A program made the translations under genes and the position numbers. A model generated the notes under the pieces. The model was not told where the DNA came from, ran no database searches, and saw only the letters and a program-made list of their open reading frames with translations. This document shows positions 14,241 through 24,200 of a stretch of DNA of 33,016 nt, one piece after another. The DNA lies in NCBI GenBank assembly GCA_013213825.1, contig JABSQA010000001.1:1-33016 (forward strand), in the 5' to 3' direction. The stretch's first letter is position 1. Every line of letters begins with the position of its first letter. This DNA comes from Henriciella sp. GTDB taxonomy: Bacteria; Pseudomonadota; Alphaproteobacteria; Caulobacterales; Hyphomonadaceae.

Positions 14241-14993
14241 TTAACGAATGAGACCCGCGGCCTTGGCGTCGCTGCGATAACTGCGCGAGACGGGTACTTC
14301 CGTGCCATTTGGCAAGATTAAGAGGCTGCGGCCATCGATGCGTTTCTCCTCGGTCACGCCGACTTTCGCCACCCACCAAGAGCGATGCACCCGCAGACCC
14401 TCAGCGCCCTGCAATTCGCGCACAGCGTCTGCTAAGCGCATCAGAATAAGCTCCTCACCCATATTGGTATGGACCCGTAAATAGTGGTCCTCAGAAGAGA
14501 TCGCGTACAATTCTGACGTATGAAACTTAACCGGCAGGCGCTGCAAAAACGCCGCGACGGGATTTACGCTGGATTCGGGTGAGGATTTCGCCTCACTCAC
14601 AGTTCTTAGCAAATAAGACGCGGATGTGATGATCAAAGAAATGACCAACACATAGCCATATTGCATGCTCAAATAGTAGAGGTTGGGTGGCGCTCGATTT
14701 AGCCAAAATACTAGTATGAGCGTCACTGGAATCGAGATGAGTGCCGCTGTGATGGCGATTTTGAACACGGCAGCGATATGTTCGAAACGCTTGCCCCATA
14801 TGACCGGCTCGACCACCGCAAAACCGCCGGCGCCAGCCACCATTGTGGTGGTCCAAAACACGAATCGCTCCGGAAATGGGACGCGCGATGTGCCATAAAC
14901 GCCGAGCCAGGCAAAGATCAGTCCCAACCCAGCGACGATCGCCACCCATCGCACAATTTCAACCGCGATACGCAAATTGCAATGCCCCTTCAT
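14241..14993 (-). CDS. Membrane-anchored LytTR-family transcriptional regulator
   Basis: A 250-residue protein with four hydrophobic helices in the first 130 residues (about 10-30, 43-64, 73-96, 108-128) and a C-terminal LytTR DNA-binding domain (about 150-248) with the pattern ELYAISSEDHYLRVHT, LILMRLADAVREL, GLRVHRSWWVAKVGV and LILPNGTEVPVSRSYR. Membrane LytTR proteins of this layout bind DNA as direct repeats and often control nearby genes. It is divergent from the DUF2141-carotenoid oxygenase-DUF2306 operon, with a 148-bp gap containing two TTTCGCGAA copies. No receiver domain is present, so the signal is likely read by the membrane part. Confidence 0.9.
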   Translation of the reverse strand: MKGHCNLRIAVEIVRWVAIVAGLGLIFAWLGVYGTSRVPFPERFVFWTTTMVAGAGGFAVVEPVIWGKRFEHIAAVFKIAITAALISIPVTLILVFWLNRAPPNLYYLSMQYGYVLVISLIITSASYLLRTVSEAKSSPESSVNPVAAFLQRLPVKFHTSELYAISSEDHYLRVHTNMGEELILMRLADAVRELQGAEGLRVHRSWWVAKVGVTEEKRIDGRSLLILPNGTEVPVSRSYRSDAKAAGLIR

Positions 14994-14998
14994 TCACG

Positions 14999-15030
14999 TT
15001 TCGCGAATGACAATGGCTGCATTTCGCGAA
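14999..15030. promoter_or_regulatory. Candidate LytTR operator: two TTTCGCGAA direct repeats
   Basis: TTTCGCGAA occurs at 14999-15007 and again at 15022-15030, a 23-bp centre-to-centre spacing (14 bp between copies). LytTR proteins typically bind two 9-bp direct repeats about two helical turns apart. The pair begins 6 bp upstream of the LytTR start codon, so autoregulation is the simplest reading. Each copy contains the palindrome TTCGCGAA, so another dimeric protein could also bind. Confidence 0.5.
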
Positions 15031-15141
15031 CGTTTCCAGTCCTTAGACGTAGTTCGTGCTGCAAGCCCCGAAAAGGTCTGACAATTTGCAATTCATCGCA
15101 GGACGACCTGCATAAATGAACTCAAATTTCGGAGCCCTAAT

Positions 15142-15564
15142 ATGACCCGTCTGACGTCTTTGACCGCCATTGTCGCCGTAGCCTGCATGATCACACCGGT
15201 AGCGAATGCCGCCGACTTGACAGTGAATGTTGAGAATATCGCCCAGACAAAGGGCACGATCATGCTCGGTCTATTTGATCAGGCGACTTATAATGGGGAT
15301 GGCGCTGTGAACGGTGCGTCGCTGAAAGTCGAAGGCACCAGCGTGACCGCTGAATTCGAGGGCTTAGAACCGGGTGAATATGCCGTACGGCTTTATCACG
15401 ATGTCAATGATGATGGCGAAATGAACACCAACCCGTTCGGTATGCCGACTGAGCCATTCGCGTTTTCCAATGATGCGAAAGGGCGTTTTGGTCCGGCCAA
15501 ATGGGACGCCGCAAAATTTGTCGTCGAGGCAGATGGCACCACGCACACTATCACGATGAACTAA
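15142..15564 (+). CDS. Secreted DUF2141 protein
   Basis: A 140-residue protein with a signal peptide ending PVANAA, then a beta-rich DUF2141 domain: LTVNVENIAQTKGTIMLGLFD, the extended strand region AEFEGLEPGEYAVRLYHDVNDDGEM, and the end TNPFGMPTEPFAFSNDA. DUF2141 proteins are small secreted beta-sandwich proteins of unknown activity. GGAG lies about 9 bases before the ATG. It is the first gene of an apparent operon with a carotenoid oxygenase 31 bp downstream, as seen in other alphaproteobacteria; its role may be to bind or present a hydrophobic ligand, which is inference. Confidence 0.88.
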   Translation: MTRLTSLTAIVAVACMITPVANAADLTVNVENIAQTKGTIMLGLFDQATYNGDGAVNGASLKVEGTSVTAEFEGLEPGEYAVRLYHDVNDDGEMNTNPFGMPTEPFAFSNDAKGRFGPAKWDAAKFVVEADGTTHTITMN

Positions 15565-15595
15565 TCCCTTCCAGCGCTTTTCAGAGGATAGACAA

Positions 15596-17074
15596 ATGGA
15601 CCTTTCACGTCGTCATTTCATCGAAGCCGGTATGGGCGCGAGTCTCGCCGGAGCCGTCGGGGTAAGTTTCGGGTTGAGCGCATCCGCAAAAGCGAACAGT
15701 ATGCCAGCATGGCATCTCGGTTATGCCAATGCGCCCGCGGGAGGGTTTGATCCCGCGCCCATGAAGCTCGTCTTCGGGACACCGCCCTCGGATTTAAAAG
15801 GCAGCTTGTATCGCAACGGCCCGGCGCATTTTTCTTATGGCGATGAATATGCGAGCCATTGGTTCGATGGTGATGGTCTGATCCACAGAATTGCCATCGA
15901 AGACGGCCAAGCCGTGCACCAGGCGCGCTTTGTCGAGACCCGCAAACGTCGCGAAGAGCAGGCCGCTCAAACCTTCCTGGCCCCTGGTTTCGGGACGCTC
16001 GGCGATGAAAGCTATTATGTCGAAAGTGCCGATGACACGAATGCTGCGAATACGTCCGTATTGATGGTCGATGGCGAGTTGCTGGCGCTTTGGGAAGCGG
16101 GCTCCGCATTTTCTATGAACCCTGAGACGCTTGAGACCAAAGGACCAAAAACCTGGCGTGACGATCTAAAAGGCATGCCCTTCCTGGCGCATCCCAAAGT
16201 TGAGCCGGATGGACGAGTTTGGAATCTTGCGGTCGGTGGCTCTCGCGTCGGTATTTATCGCATCGGGACCAATGGTGCGCTGGAAGATTTCGGTCTGGTG
16301 AATATTGGTCGTGCGGCGTACATCCACGATTGGACGATGAGTGAGCGCCATTTGATCATTCTGGTTCAGCCCTGGATCAATGAAAGCCTACGTCCACCTG
16401 TCGTTGCTGGGTTTGAATGGCAACCTCAACACGGTCTGCAAATGCTAATCGTGGACAAGGACGATTTCTCAAACCAGCGTTGGACCCAAGCGCCGGCGCG
16501 GATGTTCTTCCATACCGGCTCTGCCTGGGAAGAAAGCGATGGCACGATCAAGTTCGACGTGTCTTTCTACAAAGAACCCATTCTCGGTGTTGGGGGCGGC
16601 GCCGCAGAGATCCGTGGCGAGTGGGATCAAAGCTATTTCAGTGAGGAAGGCGTTTTAACCCTGGTCGAAATTCCACCTCAAGGCGACGCCAAGCTCATCG
16701 AAACCGGTATTATTGGTGAGTTCCCGCAGGTCGATCCGCGGTTCCGTGGTAAGTCTCGCAACCTGGTTGCTCTGGCCAGCGGCGCCTCCAATACGCGTCC
16801 GGGCAGCACGACATTGGCGGTTCATAACTGGACCAGCGGAGAGACCAAAGCGTTTGATTTTGGTGACAATCGGATCGTTGAGGAGTTTCTCTTTGTGCCA
16901 AAATCTGGCGGTCAATCTGACCTTGAGTCTTGGCTAGTGGGTCCGGTGCTAAACATCAAAGCAGGCGTTCGCGAAATCTGCGTTTTTGATGCGGCTCATG
17001 TCGATGATGGTCCGGTTTGTATTTGGCAAGCTGAGTATTCCTGGCCGCTCGGCTTCCACGGCACTTGGGCATGA
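15596..17074 (+). CDS. Carotenoid oxygenase (RPE65/CCD family), Tat-exported
   Basis: An iron-dependent carotenoid cleavage dioxygenase-like enzyme of 492 residues. The N-terminus MDLSRRHFIEAG is a twin-arginine export motif, followed by a hydrophobic stretch and AKA cleavage region, so the enzyme probably acts in the periplasm. The four iron-binding histidines of the family are all visible: His199 (LAHPKVE), His244 (YIHDWTM), His306 (FFHTGSA) and His488 (GFHGTW). The seven-bladed propeller signature RNGPAHFSYG is also present. Length is normal. AGAGGA precedes the ATG. The stop overlaps the possible first ATG of the DUF2306 gene. Substrate is unknown; no carotenoid, retinal or opsin gene is in the window. 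Confidence 0.92.
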   Translation: MDLSRRHFIEAGMGASLAGAVGVSFGLSASAKANSMPAWHLGYANAPAGGFDPAPMKLVFGTPPSDLKGSLYRNGPAHFSYGDEYASHWFDGDGLIHRIAIEDGQAVHQARFVETRKRREEQAAQTFLAPGFGTLGDESYYVESADDTNAANTSVLMVDGELLALWEAGSAFSMNPETLETKGPKTWRDDLKGMPFLAHPKVEPDGRVWNLAVGGSRVGIYRIGTNGALEDFGLVNIGRAAYIHDWTMSERHLIILVQPWINESLRPPVVAGFEWQPQHGLQMLIVDKDDFSNQRWTQAPARMFFHTGSAWEESDGTIKFDVSFYKEPILGVGGGAAEIRGEWDQSYFSEEGVLTLVEIPPQGDAKLIETGIIGEFPQVDPRFRGKSRNLVALASGASNTRPGSTTLAVHNWTSGETKAFDFGDNRIVEEFLFVPKSGGQSDLESWLVGPVLNIKAGVREICVFDAAHVDDGPVCIWQAEYSWPLGFHGTWA

Positions 17075-17085
17075 GGATAGCGGCA

Positions 17086-17640
17086 ATGACTGTAAAAACA
17101 GCGTTTCCTCCCAACCGCTTTCCTCATGCTCTGTTCCAGCGCGTTCCGGGCACCCTCTGGGTCGTCCTGGGCGCGTTGGTCATTTATGCGATTGTGAGTT
17201 CGCTCATCCTCGCGGCGCATCCTGAAGCGGAGCCGCGCTTCCGTCTTTCTCTGGACCCGATTCTCACGGCATCCTTAGCGATCCAAGTCCATGTCACAGC
17301 GGCGATCAGCGCCTTATTGATTGGTGCGCTTATTTTGCTGGCCCCGAAAGGTATAGGGTTTCACAAGACCATGGGCTGGGCCTGGGTCATCGCGATGGTG
17401 ATCACCGCTATTTCCTCCTTCTTTTTGACCGGCTTGATGGGGAATTCTCTCAGCCCGATCCATGCGCTCTCGGCTTGGGCGATGATCAGTTTGCCATTCG
17501 GGATTGCCGCGATCCGGCGCCGCGACATCCGCCAACACCGGCAAAGTATGACCGGTATGTTTGTTGGTGCGCTGGTGATTGCTGGTCTGTTCTCTTTTCT
17601 TCCCGGACGTTTAATGTGGGAAATGCTATTTGCGACATAG
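17086..17640 (+). CDS. DUF2306 membrane protein
   Basis: A multi-helix inner-membrane protein recognised as DUF2306 by its four to five hydrophobic segments and the landmarks IQVHVTAAISALLIGALILL, GFHKTMGWAWVIAMV and SPIHALSAWAMI, with conserved histidines in each, and the C-terminal RRRDIRQHRQSMTGMFVGA. These histidines may bind heme or metal, but no function is established. The ATG at 17086 has AGGAT at the right spacing (184 aa); an ATG at 17071, overlapping the carotenoid oxygenase stop as ATGA, would add five residues. The overlap makes co-translation likely. It is the last gene of the DUF2141 operon. Confidence 0.85.
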   Translation: MTVKTAFPPNRFPHALFQRVPGTLWVVLGALVIYAIVSSLILAAHPEAEPRFRLSLDPILTASLAIQVHVTAAISALLIGALILLAPKGIGFHKTMGWAWVIAMVITAISSFFLTGLMGNSLSPIHALSAWAMISLPFGIAAIRRRDIRQHRQSMTGMFVGALVIAGLFSFLPGRLMWEMLFAT

Positions 17641-17716
17641 GTCGCCATTTTTCCTGTTACAAACTTGTCGCGCTTCCCGCATAAGGAGACTCGAACAGTA
17701 TTAGCGGGAGAACGAA

Positions 17717-18901
17717 ATGAAGCGGATTTTAGTGGCTGGCGCGTGCCTGTTTGGACTGAGTGGTTGCGCGACGGAGCCGGGCGGGATCAGCATTTTTACG
17801 CCGAAACCTGAATCTGCTCAAGACGCACTCGAATATTATTACGACACCATTCCGGATTCTGCGTTGCCAAAAGCCCCTGCGGGTAAAGCGCTTCCGGCAA
17901 GCGATGCGGTGATTTCTAAAGTCCTTTTGGGATCTTGTTTGGATGAAGAGAAAGGTCCATCGGCGGCTTTGATGAGCCTCGCTTCGGAAGACGCTGATCT
18001 GTTCTTAATGGTTGGTGATAATGTCTATGGCGACCGTGACGGGCGCGCATATTCCGCCAATGAAGCAGACTTGGATGAGCTGCGAGAATCCTTTGCCGAT
18101 CTCGCCGACCGTGAGGATTTCCAAGCTGTGCGCCAGAGTGTCCCGATGATGGTGGCGTGGGATGACCACGATTACGGGGCCAATGATTCCGGCAAAGAAT
18201 TTCCGTTCCGCGGCTATGCGGAACGCATCCATGAAGTGTTTTGGGGGCTAGAGGACGAAGATGTCGGTCAATGGCCTGGCACCTATTATGCCCGGACATT
18301 TGGTCCAGAAGGCCAACGCACTCAGGTGATCATGCTCGACACACGGTTCTTTCGGTCCGGTCTAACACCCACGGACGAATGGGGCGTGAAGGGCAAAGAG
18401 CGCTATTTACCGGCGCCCGCTGGATCCATGCAGGATATGTTAGGCGCGGCGCAGTGGACGTGGTTGGAAAACCAATTGCAGCAACCGGCAGACATTCGCT
18501 TGATCGCATCATCGATCCAGGTCATGCCAACCGTGCATGGTTGGGAAGCCTGGTCGACCATGCCGGAAGAGCGCCAACGCCTATTTGATCTGATTGACAA
18601 GACGGACGCCACTGGCGTGGTTTTTCTGTCTGGGGACCGACACGCCGCCTATATCTATGAGCAAGATGGGGTTCTGCCCTATGCCGCAAACGAGCTGACC
18701 TCATCCTCGCTGAATGTGAGCTTTGCGACCGAGTTGGATGAGTTGGATGAACGCCAAATTGGTGCAGCTTTTCCACCTGAAAATTATGGCGCGGTTGAGA
18801 TCGATTGGGAGGGTCGGACGATCACCTTGAAGGTCAATGATAATGCCGGTGCCACCACGCGAGAGAATACGATTGGTTTCGCTGAAATCGGCGTGAACTA
18901 G
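17717..18901 (+). CDS. PhoD-like alkaline phosphatase/phosphodiesterase lipoprotein
   Basis: A 394-residue metallophosphatase of the PhoD type, exported as a lipoprotein: MKRILVAGACLFGLSGCATE has lipobox LSGC. The mature enzyme has LGSCLD, the metal-binding motif VGDNVYGD, AWDDHDYGAND, the strand MLDTRFFR and the C-terminal metal ligands LSGDRHAA. The Phe/Tyr-rich substrate pocket region and the usual order of motifs are present. Enzymes of this family cleave phosphomonoesters or diesters at the cell envelope, generally for phosphate scavenging; I see no Pho-box that I could support. It lies between the DUF2306 operon and sucC and has its own 76-bp upstream gap. Confidence 0.88.
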   Translation: MKRILVAGACLFGLSGCATEPGGISIFTPKPESAQDALEYYYDTIPDSALPKAPAGKALPASDAVISKVLLGSCLDEEKGPSAALMSLASEDADLFLMVGDNVYGDRDGRAYSANEADLDELRESFADLADREDFQAVRQSVPMMVAWDDHDYGANDSGKEFPFRGYAERIHEVFWGLEDEDVGQWPGTYYARTFGPEGQRTQVIMLDTRFFRSGLTPTDEWGVKGKERYLPAPAGSMQDMLGAAQWTWLENQLQQPADIRLIASSIQVMPTVHGWEAWSTMPEERQRLFDLIDKTDATGVVFLSGDRHAAYIYEQDGVLPYAANELTSSSLNVSFATELDELDERQIGAAFPPENYGAVEIDWEGRTITLKVNDNAGATTRENTIGFAEIGVN

Positions 18902-18936
18902 CGCTCGTTGCAATTGCAACAATCTTGATGCACGCC

Positions 18937-18965
18937 AGGCTGAGTTTTTCAGTTGAACTCAGCCT
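18937..18965 (+). terminator. Hairpin downstream of the PhoD-like gene
   Basis: AGGCTGAGTT (18937-18946) and AACTCAGCCT (18956-18965) form a 10-bp stem with a T-rich 9-base loop. There is no downstream T run. It separates the phosphatase gene from the sucC promoter. A perfect palindrome, GTTGCAATTGCAAC, lies just before it (18907-18920). Confidence 0.5.
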
Positions 18966-18988
18966 AGTCGAAAAGCGCGTATACCCGG

Positions 18989-19016
18989 TTGTCAGCAGGG
19001 ATGGCGGTGTTATAAG
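18989..19016 (+). promoter_or_regulatory. Probable sigma-70-type promoter for sucCDAB
   Basis: TTGTCA (18989-18994) and TATAAG (19011-19016) match the -35 and -10 consensus at 5/6 each with a 16-bp spacer. Transcription would start near 19023, leaving a leader of about 54 bases before sucC. Confidence 0.6.
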
Positions 19017-19076
19017 CGGCGCCTCTTTCGCAGGTTCGCACCCGAATCTGTGCATGCTGACAGAGGCTGATTTCAC

Positions 19077-20273
19077 ATGAATATTCACGAATACCAAGCC
19101 AAGGCCGTTCTGAAAGAATTTGGCGCGCCGGTGGCGGATGGCGTCCCCATTTTAACGCTCGATGATGTGCAGACCGCCATCGACACACTCCCCGGGCCGC
19201 TTTGGGTCGTGAAAAGCCAAATCCACGCAGGTGGACGCGGTAAGGGCAAATTCGTTGAAGCTGCAGCCGGTGAAAAGGGCGGTGTTCGACTCGCCTTCTC
19301 TAAAGACGAAGTTATGGAGCATGCCAAAGCCATGCTCGGCAATCACTTGGTCACTGCGCAAACCAGCGCCGAAGGCAAGCAAGTGAACCGCCTTTATGTT
19401 GAGGACGGCGCCGATATTGCGACAGAACTCTATCTCTCGCTCCTGGTTGACCGCGAGACTGGCCGCCCGGCCTTCGTCGCATCGACCGAAGGCGGCATGG
19501 ATATCGAAGCGGTTGCACACGACACGCCTGAAAAAATCCTGACCCTGCCCATCGACCCAGCAGAAGGCGTGACCGAGGCGGCCGCCGCTCAGCTTTGTGA
19601 TGCATTGGCGCTGGATGGCGCGGCACGCGAAGATGGCATGAAGCTTTTCCCAATTCTCTACAAAGCCTTCACTGAGAAGGACATGTCGATGTTGGAGATC
19701 AACCCGTTGATCGTCATGGAGAGCGGAAATCTGCGCGTGCTCGACGCGAAGGTCAGCTTCGATGGTAACGCGCTCTTCCGTCACCCTGACATTATGGAAT
19801 TGCGGGACACGACTGAAGAAGACGAGAAAGAGATCGAAGCCTCTGAATGGGATCTCGCTTATATTGCGCTGGACGGAACCATTGGCTGTATGGTCAACGG
19901 CGCGGGCCTCGCCATGGCGACCATGGACATTATCAAACTCTACGGCGAAGAGCCTGCCAACTTCTGTGACGTCGGCGGTGGCGCCAATGCGGAGAAAGTG
20001 GCTGCAGCGTTTAAAATCATTATGAAAGACCCGGCCGTGAAAGGCATTCTGGTCAACATCTTTGGCGGCATCATGAAATGCGATGTCATCGCTGAGGGTG
20101 TGATCCAGGCAGTGAAAGAGACGTCGCTGGCTGTGCCATTGGTGGTGCGCCTCGAGGGTACCAATGTTGAGAAGGGCAAAGCGATCCTCGCCGAGAGCGG
20201 GATGAATATCATTCCCGCCGATGACCTCGACGATGCCGCCCAAAAAATTGTTGCAGCCGTGAAAGGCGCCTAA
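19077..20273 (+). CDS. sucC: Succinyl-CoA synthetase (ADP-forming) beta subunit
   Basis: SucC, with SucD, makes ATP or GTP from succinyl-CoA in the TCA cycle. The protein is a 398-residue ATP-grasp enzyme. It starts [20 protein letters not shown] and has [15 protein letters not shown] (nucleotide loop), the metal site region LEINPLIV, and the C-terminal CoA-ligase domain with [17 protein letters not shown] and [16 protein letters not shown]. All usual landmarks and length are present. sucD starts 5 bp after its stop. In many relatives mdh lies directly upstream; here a phosphatase gene does. Confidence 0.98.
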   Translation: MNIHEYQAKAVLKEFGAPVADGVPILTLDDVQTAIDTLPGPLWVVKSQIHAGGRGKGKFVEAAAGEKGGVRLAFSKDEVMEHAKAMLGNHLVTAQTSAEGKQVNRLYVEDGADIATELYLSLLVDRETGRPAFVASTEGGMDIEAVAHDTPEKILTLPIDPAEGVTEAAAAQLCDALALDGAAREDGMKLFPILYKAFTEKDMSMLEINPLIVMESGNLRVLDAKVSFDGNALFRHPDIMELRDTTEEDEKEIEASEWDLAYIALDGTIGCMVNGAGLAMATMDIIKLYGEEPANFCDVGGGANAEKVAAAFKIIMKDPAVKGILVNIFGGIMKCDVIAEGVIQAVKETSLAVPLVVRLEGTNVEKGKAILAESGMNIIPADDLDDAAQKIVAAVKGA

Positions 20274-20278
20274 GAGAC

Positions 20279-21181
20279 ATGTCTATTCTTATCGACTCAA
20301 ACACAAAAGTTATCGTCCAAGGCCTGACCGGCAAAACCGGATCTTTCCACACCAATCAGGCACTTGAATATTTCGGCACGCAAATGGTCGCTGGGACGCA
20401 TCCTCGCAAAGCCGGCGAAAACTGGACCGCCGACAATGGCGCGGCATTACCGATCTATGCCAATGCAGCCGACGCGAAAGACGCGACGGGCGCGAATGCG
20501 TCGGTTATCTATGTACCGCCTGCCGGTGCCGCTGCGGCTATTGAAGAAGCGATTGACGCTGAAATCCCGCTGATCGTTTGCATTACGGAAGGCGTGCCTG
20601 TCCTGGATATGGTTCGCGTCAAAGCCAAGCTGGACAAATCAAATTCGCGCCTGATCGGGCCGAACTGCCCGGGTCTTTTGACTCCTGAACAGTGCAAGAT
20701 CGGCATTATGCCAGGAAAGATCTTTAAGAAGGGCTCTGTTGGCGTTGTCTCTCGCTCAGGCACGCTGACCTATGAAGCTGTGTATCAGACCTCTGTCGAA
20801 GGCCTTGGCCAGACCTCTGCGGTCGGCATTGGTGGCGACCCGGTCAAAGGCACAGAATTTATCGACGTGTTGGAAATGTTCCTCGCGGATGACGAGACAG
20901 AAAGCATCGTCATGATTGGTGAAATTGGCGGCTCTGCGGAAGAAGAAGCGGCGCAATTCCTGATCGATGAGGCCAAGAAAGGCCGCAAGAAACCCATGGT
21001 CGGGTTTATCGCCGGACGCACTGCACCAAAAGGCCGAACCATGGGCCATGCGGGTGCTATTGTTTCGGGCGGAAAAGGGGATGCTGAGTCCAAAGTTGCA
21101 GCTATGGAAGCCGCCGGAATCAAAGTATCTCCAAGTCCAGCCCGTTTGGGCAAGACCATGGTAGAGGTTTTGAAAGGTTAA
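20279..21181 (+). CDS. sucD: Succinyl-CoA synthetase alpha subunit
   Basis: SucD carries the CoA-binding Rossmann domain and the phosphorylated histidine of succinyl-CoA synthetase. The 300-residue protein starts [21 protein letters not shown], with the CoA-site pattern VYVPPAGAA-like [43 protein letters not shown] and the active-site histidine His257 in [13 protein letters not shown]. Length and order are normal. It directly follows sucC and is followed after 83 bp by sucA. Confidence 0.98.
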   Translation: MSILIDSNTKVIVQGLTGKTGSFHTNQALEYFGTQMVAGTHPRKAGENWTADNGAALPIYANAADAKDATGANASVIYVPPAGAAAAIEEAIDAEIPLIVCITEGVPVLDMVRVKAKLDKSNSRLIGPNCPGLLTPEQCKIGIMPGKIFKKGSVGVVSRSGTLTYEAVYQTSVEGLGQTSAVGIGGDPVKGTEFIDVLEMFLADDETESIVMIGEIGGSAEEEAAQFLIDEAKKGRKKPMVGFIAGRTAPKGRTMGHAGAIVSGGKGDAESKVAAMEAAGIKVSPSPARLGKTMVEVLKG

Positions 21182-21264
21182 CGCCGCACTATATAAAGGC
21201 AAAGGGCGGCCAGACGAGGCCATTTTTGACCCCGCCGGGCCGTCCGAACTGAGGACGGTAGCTT

Positions 21265-24200
21265 ATGGCAGATGACGGTTCCCCCGTTGACGGTGGCCGC
21301 AGCGCGCAAAACGCTGCGATGCTCGACACGTTGTTTTTGTACGGGGGCAGTGCGGTCTGGATCGAACAGATGCAGGCCAAGTTCGCAGCCAATCCAAACG
21401 CGGTGCCGGAAAGCTGGCGCTCGTTTTTCGAACAATTAGGCGACGGTGGCGCAGACGCGACCCGCAATGCCGATGGTGCCAGCTGGAAGCGCAAACAATG
21501 GCCCAAGCCGGACTCTCCGGAAGAGACTGCAGCCTTTGATGGCAATTGGGCCTTGCTTGAGCCCGTGCTTGAGAAAAAGATCAAAGCGGCGTCGCCAAAC
21601 GCATCCGGCGCGGATGTTGAGCGCGCGGTAAAAGATTCCGTCCGCGCGATTATGATGATCCGCGCGTATCGCGTTCGCGGACATTTGCAGGCCCAATTGG
21701 ACCCGCTTGGCTTAGATGTCCCAGAATATCAGCCCGAACTCGACCCGAAGAGCTATGGCTTTGAAGCCGCCGATATGGATCGAGAGATCTTTATCGATGG
21801 CGTGCTCGGCCTTGAGAACGCGACCGTTCAGCAAATCCTCGAAATCGTGCGCCGAACTTATTGTTCAACGCTCGGGATAGAATTCCAGCACATTTCCGAC
21901 CCGGAAGAGAAAAGCTGGCTACAGGAACGGATAGAAGGTCCTGACAAGGGCGTGGCCTTTACCCCTGAAGGTAAGAAAGCCATTCTGTCGAAACTGATTG
22001 AGGCGGAAACATTCGAACGCTTCCTGCACAAACGCTATCCGGGCACAAAACGGTTTGGTCTGGACGGCGGTGAAGCAGCGGTCCCAGCCCTCGAACAAAT
22101 CATTAAGCGCGGCGGCGCTCTCGGCGTTGACGAAATCGTCGTTGGCATGCCCCACCGTGGCCGTCTGAACATGCTCGCAGCTGTTATGGGCAAAGAGTAC
22201 CAGAAGATCTTCCATGAATTTATGGGCGGGTCGACGCAAGGCGAGAGCGAGTTTGGCTCTGGCGATGTGAAATACCATCTCGGCGCCTCGTCTGACCGTG
22301 AATTTGACGGCAATAATGTTCACCTCACCATGAATGCGAACCCATCGCATTTGGAAGCGGTGAACCCCGTCGTTATGGGCCGGACACGCGCCAAGCAGTT
22401 CATGCAATATGAAGAAAAAGGCGCTCTGGATCGATCCAAGAAACTGCCCTTGCTCTTGCACGGGGATGCAGCCTTCGCGGGTCAGGGCGTTGTTGCTGAG
22501 TGTTTCGCATTGTCGGGACTGCAAGGGTATCGCACCGGCGGAACCATTCACTTCATTATCAATAACCAGATTGGTTTCACCACGAGCCCAATGTATTCGC
22601 GCTCATCGCCTTATCCATCGGACGTCGCTCTTATGGTGCAGGCGCCGATTTTTCACGTGAATGGCGATGATCCGGAAGCGGTGACCTATGCGGCGAAAGT
22701 GGCGACGGAGTATCGCCAGAAATTCGGTAAAGATGTCGTCATCGACATGTTCTGCTATCGCCGCTTTGGGCATAATGAGGGTGACGAGCCCATGTTCACC
22801 CAGCCGGTCATGTATACCAAGATTAAGGGTCACCGTTCGACGCGCGAGCTCTATGGCGAACGTTTGGTGGCAGAAGGGCTGGTATCTGCAGACGAGGTTG
22901 CCGCTGAAGTCAAAGCGTTCGAGGATTTTCTCGATAAAGCGTTTGAAGAAGGTAAGGACGCCGTCACCAGCAAGGCCGATTGGCTAGAAGGTGAATGGGA
23001 AGGCCTCGGCTTGCCCGAGGATGATGACCGCCGCGGTAAGACAGGCGTTTCAAAAGCCAAGCTGAAAGAGCTGGGCGAGACCCTCACCACAGTGCCGGAA
23101 CATATCAATATTCACCGCACCCTTGGGCGCGTGATTAAAGGTCGCGCGGATGCGATTGGGTCGGGCAAAGGTCTCGACTGGGCGACCGCCGAACATCTCG
23201 CTTTCGCGACTCTATTGGATGAGGGCTTCCATGTTCGCTTGTCCGGACAGGATTGCGGCCGGGGAACTTTCTCGCAACGCCATAGCCACATGATCGATCA
23301 GCAATCTGGCGAGCGCTATACCGCGCTCAATCATTTGCGCGAGGGTCAGGCTGAGTATGAAGTCATCGACTCGCTGCTGTCTGAAGAAGCCGTGCTCGGC
23401 TATGAATATGGCTACTCGCTCGCAAATCCCAACGCATTGGTCATGTGGGAAGCGCAATTTGGTGACTTCTCGAATGGCGCTCAGGTCTTCTTTGACCAGT
23501 TCATCTCATCCGCGGAGCGGAAGTGGTTGCGTATGTCTGGACTGACCATGTTGCTTCCACATGGCTATGAAGGCCAAGGCCCGGAACACTCATCAGCCCG
23601 GCTTGAGCGCTTCTTGCAGATGTGTGCGGAAGACAATTGGCAAATCTGTAATCTGACCACGCCGGCCAACTATTTCCACGCGCTTCGCCGACAGATCCAT
23701 CGTGATTTCCGGAAACCGCTGGTGATCATGACCCCGAAATCCTTGTTGCGTCACAAGCTCGCGACAAGTGCGCTTGAGGACATGAATACGAAGTCTTCAT
23801 TCCACCGGGTACTTTGGGATGATGCCGAGACGCCTGGTCGTGAAGGCAAAGTGAAATTGGTTGCAGATAAGAAGATCCGCCGCGTCGTGTTATGCTCAGG
23901 CAAAGTCTATTATGACTTGTTTGAAGCCCGCGAAGAAAAAGGCACGGACGATATTTATCTGCTCCGCGTGGAACAATTCTACCCCGTCCCGCGTAAGGCT
24001 CTTATGGACGAGTTAAATCGCTTCCCGCAAGCCGAGCTCGTTTGGTGCCAAGAGGAACCGCGCTATATGGGGGGATGGACATTCATTCGCGATGAAATCG
24101 AGTGGGCGGCCAATCATGTCGGTAGCGAACATGCGCGTCCGAAATATACTGGTAGACCGCCCGCTGCAGCAACGGCGACGGGTCTCCTTTCCACGCACAA

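Noticed and set aside
15086-15116. Promoter for the DUF2141 operon (TTGCAA and CATAAA)
   Set aside because: The spacer is 19 bp and the -10 match is poor, so I could not support it.
18907-18920. Perfect palindrome GTTGCAATTGCAAC as a regulator site
   Set aside because: It lies just after the PhoD-like stop and within a terminator region; a single copy with no matched site elsewhere in the window is not enough to call an operator.
19152-20243. Long minus-strand frame opposite sucC (363 codons)
   Set aside because: sucC is certain on the plus strand; the frame mirrors its codon structure and has no recognisable domain.
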